Shown here one piece after another: positions 1 through 5,438 of a stretch of 64,000 nucleotides of DNA. Both the position numbers and the translations under genes were made by a program. The notes beneath the pieces are model-generated. The model made no database searches. It was not told the origin of the DNA and saw only the letters and a program-made list of their open reading frames with translations. Position 1 is the first letter of the stretch. Each line of letters starts with the position of its first letter. Source of the DNA: Avimicrobium caecorum (GTDB lineage Bacteria > Bacillota > Clostridia > Oscillospirales > Ruminococcaceae); contig CAJFNJ010000013.1 in the NCBI GenBank assembly GCA_904394705.1, positions 1-64,000 of the forward strand. Reading direction: 5' to 3'.

Positions 1-60
1 GGCTGGAGAACAGTTAACGATGCCGAATTTCTAAACAACCCGTTTACGGGTAGCAAGTAG
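1..60 (+). CDS. possible C-terminal end of a gene cut by the left edge
   Basis: Frame 1 is open from the first base to a TAG at 58-60 and reads GWRTVNDAEFLNNPFTGSK. A terminator follows at 143-170, as expected behind a gene. The tail contains NPFTG two residues before the end, which recalls the NPDTGR ends of three secreted proteins in this window, but 19 residues are too few to assign a family. A chance open frame, or part of a structured RNA, is also possible. Confidence 0.3.
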   Translation, partial: GWRTVNDAEFLNNPFTGSK

Positions 61-142
61 CAAACTCCATGCAGGTGTCAGATCGTACTACGTGACGTGA
101 CACGTGGCCAGCAACATAGGGCTATGCCCGTCATGTGAAATA

Positions 143-170
143 CCCCCGGCTCCGCCGGGGGATTTTTATT
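143..170 (+). terminator. intrinsic terminator
   Basis: The 8-base arms CCCCCGGC and GCCGGGGG enclose a 3-base loop and are followed by ATTTTTATT. It would end whatever is transcribed from beyond the left edge. Between 61 and 142 I see only short hairpins such as GTGTCA/TGACAC and cannot name an RNA family. Confidence 0.75.
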
Positions 171-253
171 GTGCCGTGAAAAGGGCTGGACCCTGGCATT
201 TCTTGACTTTATCACAGTGGTGATGTACAATATCTTATTGGATACTTGTATCA

Positions 254-340
254 GCCGCTGTGGTGAAATTGGCAGACACACGGGACTTAAAATCCCGAGG
301 TAGTGATACCGTACGGGTTCGACCCCCGTCAGCGGCACCA
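254..340 (+). tRNA. tRNA-Leu (anticodon UAA)
   Basis: The acceptor stem GCCGCTG/CAGCGGC is closed by discriminator A and an encoded CCA. The anticodon stem CGGGA/TCCCG holds the loop CTTAAAA, giving anticodon TAA. A long variable arm of class II type lies between the anticodon and T arms, and the T loop reads GGTTCGACCCC. The class II shape and the anticodon agree on leucine. Confidence 0.95.
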
Positions 341-344
341 GGCA

Positions 345-382
345 AGGGCCTGGAGCCAAGTCGCGCTCCGGCCCTTTTCTTT
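345..382 (+). terminator. terminator of tRNA-Leu
   Basis: A stem of about ten pairs (GGGCCTGGAGC with GCTCCGGCCC, one bulge) is followed by TTTTCTTTT directly behind the tRNA. Confidence 0.8.
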
Positions 383-460
383 TGCCCAAAATTCGCGCCC
401 GCGTCCCAGCCGATCTAAACTGACCGCCTATCCCACATCGGAATGGACTGCGCTCCATTC

Positions 461-488
461 AAAAAGCCCGGTCCTGGACCGGGCTTTT
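461..488. terminator. bidirectional terminator without an obvious gene
   Basis: AAAAAGCCCGGTCC faces GGACCGGGCTTTT with almost no loop, so it can work in both directions. No gene borders it closely. Confidence 0.65.
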
Positions 489-712
489 CTCATACCGCTC
501 CGGCCTTCCTCCTTTTTCGCAAAAAGTCCCGTTTGCTCGGATGCTTGGCTGCAAGCGTTCTCGCAACGCCTCTGCGGCGCTGCCAGCCTTTTGCGGGTTA
601 TCAGGCACACCCTTTCCAATCTGAACTGACCGCTCTTCCCACCAGGCTGTTTCCTTTACCCCGGATTTGCGCCCGCATTCCAGCCGGTCTGAACGGACCA
701 TCTTTCCCAAAC

Positions 713-741
713 AAAAAGGCACCCGGGAGGGTGCCTTTTTT
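713..741. terminator. bidirectional terminator, probably for the HtrA-like gene
   Basis: AAAAAGGCACCC and GGGTGCCTTTTTT flank a short loop. It lies downstream of the minus-strand protease gene that ends at 930 and is the nearest terminator for it. Confidence 0.75.
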
Positions 742-929
742 ATATGATCCCGGGGCTGCCGGGGAATGTATTTTGTGCGGAGAGATTCTTCTGCTGGGTG
801 GGTCTGAAGCTCTGCTGCGGGCAGGAGGGCAGCAGGCCTGTGCAGTGGAAACGGGCAAAAAAGCCGCATGTTCTGCTGATTCTGTCGTGGCGATCCGGCG
901 GAGGAAATTCCATCAGAAATTCCGTCCGG

Positions 930-1850
930 TCAGTTCATCAGGCTGGAGATGACCTCCAGTACCTGGGAAATGGGAATGGCATATCCCATGCCCTCCACAT
1001 CCGTGGACGAAACTTTGGCAGTATTGATGCCGATGAGTTCCCCTTCCATATTGAGCAGGGCGCCGCCGCTGTTGCCGGGATTGATGGCTGCGTCAGTCTG
1101 GATATAGGCCGTAGTGCCGCTGTCCGAACTGATGGTTCGATCCAGGGCGCTGATGATGCCGGTGGTCACTGACTGACCATAACCCAGAGCATTGCCGATG
1201 GCTACCACCTGTTCTCCGATCATCAGGTCATCCGAATCGCCGATTGTGGCAATGGAAATCTGGGAAAGAGTATCCGAGGTAATGCTGTTGAGGGGAACTC
1301 CCAGCAGGGCAATATCCACAGAGCTGTCGTAGCCGAGAAGCTGGGCCGCATGGGTCTGGTCATCGGCGAAGGTGACTGAAAGCTGGGTGGCGCCTTCTGC
1401 CACATGGTAGTTGGTGACAATGTAGAGCTGGGAATCATCTGAGCCGATAATAACACCGGAGCCACAGCTGGTGGTCTCCTGCAAACGGATTTCACCACGA
1501 CCATTCCGTCCGAACTGACCGAAGTAGTTCTGCACTTCCTGTACGGAAATATTGGTTACAGAAACCACCGATGTAAGCCCCTGTGCCGCAATATCTGTTA
1601 TGTCCAGGGAAGAATCCCCGGAGGAATAGGACAGACTGGTCAGAGAAACAGAACTGGTCAGCGAACTGCCGGAATCAGAAGAATCCGGTTCCAGGCTGCC
1701 AAGCAGACGGTTCACGCCATAAAAACTGCCGCCGGCAACTCCGCCAAACAGGGCAGCGCAAAGCACAAGGGCGACAGCCCGCTGGAAGAAAGATGGTCTT
1801 TTGGGGCCTTCACCGCTGGGGCACTGAAGGCTGTCCGGAGCCTTGCGCAA
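930..1850 (-). CDS. HtrA/DegP-like trypsin-fold serine protease without a PDZ domain
   Basis: A membrane-anchored serine protease, probably acting outside the cytoplasmic membrane on misfolded or secreted proteins. Residues about 24-48 form one membrane segment and a serine-rich linker runs to about 80. The protease domain follows with the full triad: H149 in VTNYHVAEG, D179 in SSVDIALLG and S261 in INPGNSGGALLN. The protein stops right after the protease domain, whereas most HtrA proteins carry one or two PDZ domains. The start is unclear. The good ribosome-binding site AAAGGAG (about 1871-1877) is followed by ATGs at 1864 and 1860 that lie in other frames, and the only in-frame initiator close by is the TTG at 1850. 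A small indel near the start, real or technical, would explain this. Confidence 0.85.
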   Translation of the reverse strand: MRKAPDSLQCPSGEGPKRPSFFQRAVALVLCAALFGGVAGGSFYGVNRLLGSLEPDSSDSGSSLTSSVSLTSLSYSSGDSSLDITDIAAQGLTSVVSVTNISVQEVQNYFGQFGRNGRGEIRLQETTSCGSGVIIGSDDSQLYIVTNYHVAEGATQLSVTFADDQTHAAQLLGYDSSVDIALLGVPLNSITSDTLSQISIATIGDSDDLMIGEQVVAIGNALGYGQSVTTGIISALDRTISSDSGTTAYIQTDAAINPGNSGGALLNMEGELIGINTAKVSSTDVEGMGYAIPISQVLEVISSLMN

Positions 1851-2059
1851 GGGGTTCCATACATTGCTGCTCCTTTCAGATGAATTGCTGACCGGGATAG
1901 CTCCCTTCAGCTTGCTTCCAGTATGGCGCTGGATTCTTAGTCGGAATTAAAAAAGGAACCCGGCGGGAAAATTTCAATTTTTATTCATATCTGGGGTAGC
2001 GGCATCTGCTATACTGAAAACAGAATGACGGCTGTAAAATCAGCAGAGGAGGCGGGGAA

Positions 2060-2854
2060 ATGGAATACAAATTTGTCTTTCAGGCCGTACCGGAACAGGA
2101 GGAACTGTTCCGGCAGGTGAGTCAGGGACTGGAAAAGCTCACCGAGATGTACTCCCGGGAGAAATTGCCCGGGCTCTGGAAGGTCACCGACCGCCTGAAC
2201 CGTGCGCAGGAGGGCAAAGCACCTATCTCATCCGGACGGCGGAACTTCCGGCGGGTGATGGCGCTGGTGGATTGGCTGCTGGGCATATTCGCACTGATCC
2301 CCGCTGTCCAGAGCCCCAGGGAACTGGGCACTCTGCTGGCAGTGGGCGCGGCGGCGTTCGGTGTGGGCGCCGGCATGCTCTGGGTACTGCTCCCCAGGAC
2401 TCTGGGAGTGCTGAGCCTGCTGATCTCCCTGCCGCTGATTATGGGCAGCCTGGGCAACCCCGACCAGCTGGGGAATCTGCTGGGGCTGGGCGTCCTGCTG
2501 TTGCTGCTGGGGCTGGCAGTGCTGTTCTCTAAGTTCAGACGTAAGGAAAACCCCTATGAACGGGCTGCCCGGGATCTGCTCAGCCATGCCCGGGATTTCC
2601 AGCGGGATACCCAGGCGGAAGCGCTGCTCTTCCTGCCGGAGGGGATCGGCTATACGGTACCGGAGGGAGTGGAGCTGTCGGAGCCGGGGCTGCTTGATTA
2701 TGGCAAGCTGGAAGCCATGGTGGAAACAGCGGATCTCTGGCTGATGGTAGCGGAACAGAAGGGCATGATCCTGCAAAAGCAGGAATTCCAGGGGGACCCG
2801 GACGGCTTCCGGACCTTCCTGCAGGAAAAGGGAGTGCGGATCATACCGGCATAG
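2060..2854 (+). CDS. YcxB-like membrane protein, unknown role
   Basis: 264 residues after a good ribosome-binding site (GAGGAGGCGGGG). A soluble amphipathic N-terminus of about 75 residues precedes several hydrophobic segments (about 70-155), then a basic KFRRK patch and a cytosolic C-terminal domain of about 100 residues. That domain has the pattern of YcxB-like domains: a YGKLEAMVE strand, a hydrophobic strand, then KQEF...DGFRTFLQEKG. The biochemical role of YcxB-like proteins is not known. The next gene starts 13 bases downstream, so the two are probably cotranscribed. A likely -10 (TATACT) lies upstream near 2010. Confidence 0.55.
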   Translation: MEYKFVFQAVPEQEELFRQVSQGLEKLTEMYSREKLPGLWKVTDRLNRAQEGKAPISSGRRNFRRVMALVDWLLGIFALIPAVQSPRELGTLLAVGAAAFGVGAGMLWVLLPRTLGVLSLLISLPLIMGSLGNPDQLGNLLGLGVLLLLLGLAVLFSKFRRKENPYERAARDLLSHARDFQRDTQAEALLFLPEGIGYTVPEGVELSEPGLLDYGKLEAMVETADLWLMVAEQKGMILQKQEFQGDPDGFRTFLQEKGVRIIPA

Positions 2855-2867
2855 AGGAGGACTTCGA

Positions 2868-3122
2868 TTGAAGAACTGGACATTCGGGCAGCAGTTTGCC
2901 GTTCTGCTGGTGGTACTGGTGGTATGCAATGTTCTGAGCTTTGTGACCCGGATCGGCTGGTTCCACAACCTTGGCTGGCTGCTCTATGGGCTGCTGTTTG
3001 TGGTGCATCCGGTTTGGCCCAGGAGCTGGGATTATGCCGACCATGACAAACTCCGTCTGGGCTGCCGGATCGGCGGCGGACTGATGATCCTGGCGGCACT
3101 GGTGACCCGGTTCGGCGTATGA
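2868..3122 (+). CDS. small membrane protein, unknown
   Basis: 84 residues. The start is a TTG directly behind AGAGGAGG at 2853-2860, since no ATG is in a suitable place. It has two hydrophobic stretches (about residues 10-25 and 33-48) and a third near the C-terminus, with almost no charged residues between. No family was recognised. It follows the YcxB-like gene closely and the pair ends at a strong terminator. Confidence 0.6.
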   Translation: MKNWTFGQQFAVLLVVLVVCNVLSFVTRIGWFHNLGWLLYGLLFVVHPVWPRSWDYADHDKLRLGCRIGGGLMILAALVTRFGV

Positions 3123-3140
3123 CGGCATCGTTTGCAAAAT

Positions 3141-3184
3141 AAAAAGAGCGCAGGCACCCGGAATCGGGGCTTGCGCTCTTTTTT
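3141..3184. terminator. bidirectional terminator between convergent genes
   Basis: AAAAAGAGCGCA(A/G)GC-type arms enclose a loop and end in CTCTTTTTT. It separates the plus-strand membrane pair from the minus-strand flavin genes. Confidence 0.85.
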
Positions 3185-3197
3185 GTTATGGCTGGGA

Positions 3198-3752
3198 TTA
3201 ACCCAGAGGCAGTACCTCTACAATGTGGACAAAGGTTGCGCCCTGGGGGATCTCGGGAGTTTCCTCATGGAGCTGGGCAATCACAGCTTCATCGGTGACA
3301 GGTTCCACCTTGAACCGGGCACCCTGATTGCGCTCGTATTTATCCTCAGCATCGGCGTCATAGATGTAGTAGGATACCATGGCTTCTCCGGTACGCAGCA
3401 GGTTCTCCTTGGTCACATTGGAGGAGAAGGTAAAGGCCAGATATTCCTCATCGGCAGGATAGGGGACAAAGTTTGCCAGATTGGGGGAACCATCCGCATT
3501 GACAGTTGCCACCGAACAGCTGCCCTCTGCATTCCGGATCGCAGTCATCAGCTCTTCGCCGGTGAGCGAACCCTGCTCATAGAAATAGAGCGAAGCGGAA
3601 GAGGTGGTATCAGTGCTGTCTGCCGAAGACTGGGATTCACCCTTCTGTGTGGCACCGGATACACTGTCCACAGAATCGTTCTGGCTGCATCCGGAGAACA
3701 GAAGCAGCATTGCCATCAGACCAGCAATCAGTCCAAAACGGGTACGGTTCAT
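3198..3752 (-). CDS. lipoprotein with a pyridoxamine-phosphate-oxidase-like split-barrel domain
   Basis: 184 residues. The N-terminus is a lipoprotein signal ending in LLLFSGC, followed by a Ser/Thr/Asp-rich linker to about residue 52. The remainder (SVATVNADGSPNLANFVP..., then LAFTFSS..., TKENLLRTGEAMVSYY) is the split beta-barrel of FMN-binding PNPOx-like proteins. An exported, membrane-tethered flavin- or heme-binding protein is likely. Its ATG overlaps the last bases of the upstream reductase stop? No: the reductase gene lies upstream on this strand and its stop overlaps this start by four bases (ATGA), so the two are translationally coupled. A redox pair is inferred. Confidence 0.75.
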   Translation of the reverse strand: MNRTRFGLIAGLMAMLLLFSGCSQNDSVDSVSGATQKGESQSSADSTDTTSSASLYFYEQGSLTGEELMTAIRNAEGSCSVATVNADGSPNLANFVPYPADEEYLAFTFSSNVTKENLLRTGEAMVSYYIYDADAEDKYERNQGARFKVEPVTDEAVIAQLHEETPEIPQGATFVHIVEVLPLG

Positions 3753-4849
3753 GCGTTTACCTCCTTGGTTTCATTGGTGTTGTCCCAGAGGATACAGCTT
3801 ACCGGCTGTCCGCTCATGATCGAGGCAACACACTTGGAATTGCAGTATACACAGTACCGGATCGAATCGGTCTGACCGGACTGTACCTTGTTGGGCCACT
3901 CAGGATCTGCCACCAGCTGACGGGACATGCCCACCATCGCGAAGCCCTCTTCCAGCAGAGCTTCCATGGCATCGGCATGCTGGAGCTTTCCGACAATGCA
4001 CACCGGCTTGCGGGCCATGGTGAGCACCGCACGGCCCAGATGGGTAAAGCAGCCTTCGCCCTGAAGCAGCGGATGGTTGGCAGCGGGAATGGTATCCCGG
4101 ATATTGGAATGGTTGGCGATTGCCACATGGAACGCATCCACACCGGCAGCCTCCAGTACCTCCACAAATTCCGGCACCTCGGAGATGAGCGCGCCGCCGC
4201 GGCCCAGCTTGGGCTCCTCAGTGCGGATGGTCAGCTTATAGTCGAGGGGCATCTCCGGAACGGCTGCCCGCACTGCCTTGACCACTGCCTCAGCAAAGGC
4301 GGTATGGGGAGCATAACGGTCGGTGCGGTGGTTGAAGAGCGCCGAGGAGAAGCTGCCAATGAGACGGTCACCATGGATCTGGATCATGTCCACGCCCACT
4401 TCCCGGGCATTCCGGGCAGCAGCAGCGAACTTTTCCACAATGGCGTCCGCCTGCTCCGTGGTGAGGGTATCGGCGTAGCCCATCATATTTTCTGCCAGCA
4501 GACGATGTACCTCATCGCTGGAGATCTTGCCGCGCTGACGGTAGAGGCTGCCGATGTAGTCCACATCATATTCCGGGTGGAACAGCTGAACCGATACCTT
4601 GCAGTCATACTGGTGGCAGATCTCCACGACCTTGCGGAAGTAATCGGCATACTGCAGAGAACCCAGAGAGGGAGCACCCAGCATGGACGGGATTACCGAA
4701 ATATCCGGCAGGATAATCAGCGAAGCACCGCCTTTGGCAATCTTCTCATAGAAGTCCAGGCCTTCCCGGCCCACCGAAGTGGGAGCAAAGACGATGGAGT
4801 TTTTCAGGGTAAGGGAGCCGACTTGAACCGGCTGGAACAGTTTATTCAT
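3749..4849 (-). CDS. Old Yellow Enzyme family NADH:flavin oxidoreductase with Fe-S cysteines
   Basis: 366 residues forming one TIM barrel of the OYE family. It opens with LFQPVQVGSLTLKNSIVFAP, and GVDMIQIHGD with the following DRLIGSF...NHRTDRYG-like segment is the substrate/FMN core. Near the C-terminus CVYCNSKC plus a later Cys gives C-x2-C-x3-C-x11-C, the 4Fe-4S pattern of 2,4-dienoyl-CoA reductase and trimethylamine dehydrogenase. Those relatives continue with an FAD/NAD(P)H domain of about 300 residues, which is missing here, so electrons must come from another protein. The ribosome-binding site is AAAGGAGAGG. Two palindromic sites upstream (4878-4898, 4958-4978) suggest a regulator. Confidence 0.85.
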   Translation of the reverse strand: MNKLFQPVQVGSLTLKNSIVFAPTSVGREGLDFYEKIAKGGASLIILPDISVIPSMLGAPSLGSLQYADYFRKVVEICHQYDCKVSVQLFHPEYDVDYIGSLYRQRGKISSDEVHRLLAENMMGYADTLTTEQADAIVEKFAAAARNAREVGVDMIQIHGDRLIGSFSSALFNHRTDRYAPHTAFAEAVVKAVRAAVPEMPLDYKLTIRTEEPKLGRGGALISEVPEFVEVLEAAGVDAFHVAIANHSNIRDTIPAANHPLLQGEGCFTHLGRAVLTMARKPVCIVGKLQHADAMEALLEEGFAMVGMSRQLVADPEWPNKVQSGQTDSIRYCVYCNSKCVASIMSGQPVSCILWDNTNETKEVNA

Positions 4850-4877
4850 GAGTGACCTCTCCTTTCAGGGTTGCGAT

Positions 4878-4898
4878 TTATCTGACTTAATCAACTAT
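4878..4898. promoter_or_regulatory. candidate operator, copy 1
   Basis: TTATCTGACTTAATCA followed by ACTAT. It matches the better palindrome 80 bases upstream in its left arm and core and lies 29 bases before the reductase start codon. Confidence 0.45.
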
Positions 4899-4957
4899 TT
4901 GAATCTTACCACCAAGTTGTGAAGGAAAAAGAGTGGATCAATGAACGAACTGTGAAT

Positions 4958-4978
4958 TTATCTGATTTAGTCAGACAA
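4958..4978. promoter_or_regulatory. candidate operator, copy 2
   Basis: Arms TTATCTGA and TCAGACAA surround TTTAG. The arms pair as TTRTCTGA inverted repeats, which is typical of a dimeric TetR- or MarR-type repressor site. It sits upstream of the OYE-family gene on the minus strand; no regulator gene is adjacent. Confidence 0.5.
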
Positions 4979-4989
4979 TCTTTATCGAA

Positions 4990-5157
4990 ACGCCTGCTCC
5001 TGCGGGGAGCAGCTCTTTGTAGATCATCGTGCGTATATAAAGGGAGGGGGCGTTTGTGGGGGAACCGTAGGTTCCTACCACATTTGAGCGGAGCGACAGC
5101 GCAGCGGAAGTCCCGCCTGCAGGCGTCCGGCTTTGGGTAAAAGCCGGTTGCTCCAAA
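4990..5157. other. intergenic stretch with short hairpins
   Basis: No gene is supported. Hairpins include CTGCTCC/GGGAGCAG (about 4998-5013), GGAACC-gta-GGTTCC (about 5062-5076) and CCGGCTTT-gggt-AAAAGCCGG (about 5128-5148). A GCGGAGCGACAGCGCAGCGG segment lies between them. The three-base loops recall the hairpin arrays behind the NPDTGR genes. Confidence 0.35.
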
Positions 5158-5181
5158 TAAAAAAGCACCCTCGTGAGGTGC
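5158..5181 (-). terminator. possible minus-strand terminator
   Basis: Read on the minus strand, GCACCTC-acg-AGGGTGC is followed by TTTTTT. A stronger terminator for tRNA-Gly lies upstream at 5240-5269, so the transcript ended here is unknown. Confidence 0.45.
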
Positions 5182-5239
5182 CTAGTGGAAGTGGTGCACT
5201 ATAACAATCCGGGACGCGAGAACAAGTTTGAATAAATGA

Positions 5240-5269
5240 AAAAGAGCCTGGAACGCGGATTGCGTCCAG
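5240..5269 (-). terminator. terminator of tRNA-Gly
   Basis: On the minus strand CTGGACGCA and GCGTTCCAG pair around a short loop and are followed by GCTCTTTTTC, 12 bases behind the tRNA. Confidence 0.75.
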
Positions 5270-5280
5270 ACTCAGTCTGG

Positions 5281-5354
5281 TGGAGCAGGCGACGGGAATC
5301 GAACCCGCAACCTCAGCTTGGGAAGCTAATGTTTTACCACTAAACTACGCCTGC
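5281..5354 (-). tRNA. tRNA-Gly (anticodon CCC)
   Basis: The acceptor stem GCAGGCG/CGCCTGC is followed by discriminator T and encoded CCA. The D arm reads TAGTTTAGTGGTAAAAC, the anticodon stem TTAGC/GCTGA holds loop TTCCCAA (anticodon CCC), and the T loop reads GGTTCGATTCC. All arms are intact. Confidence 0.95.
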
Positions 5355-5438
5355 AGCTGGTATCTAATATGATACCAAACTCCACAGTAAAAATCAAGTC
5401 GAAAACCGCTGCTCCGAGAAAATTCCCCTGGCAGCCGG

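Larger units (their letters stand above)
383..929. other. gene-poor stretch with terminator-like hairpins and degenerate repeats
   Basis: No convincing gene is present. The stretch holds two further terminator hairpins (461-488 and 713-741) and a hairpin with arms GAATGGA/TCCATTC at 441-460. A degenerate segment around TCTGAACTGACCG recurs near 412, 618 and 688, twice preceded by CGCCCGC. Open frames on the minus strand here have no ribosome-binding site and no recognisable domain. It may be a decayed repeat array downstream of the tRNA. Confidence 0.5.

Noticed and set aside
383..929. Small minus-strand genes in the gap behind tRNA-Leu
   Set aside because: The open frames overlap two terminators, lack start signals and have no protein-like composition.
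4919..5140. Short plus-strand open frame upstream of tRNA-Gly
   Set aside because: No ribosome-binding site, arginine/serine-rich translation of hairpin DNA, and it runs across the operator-like site.
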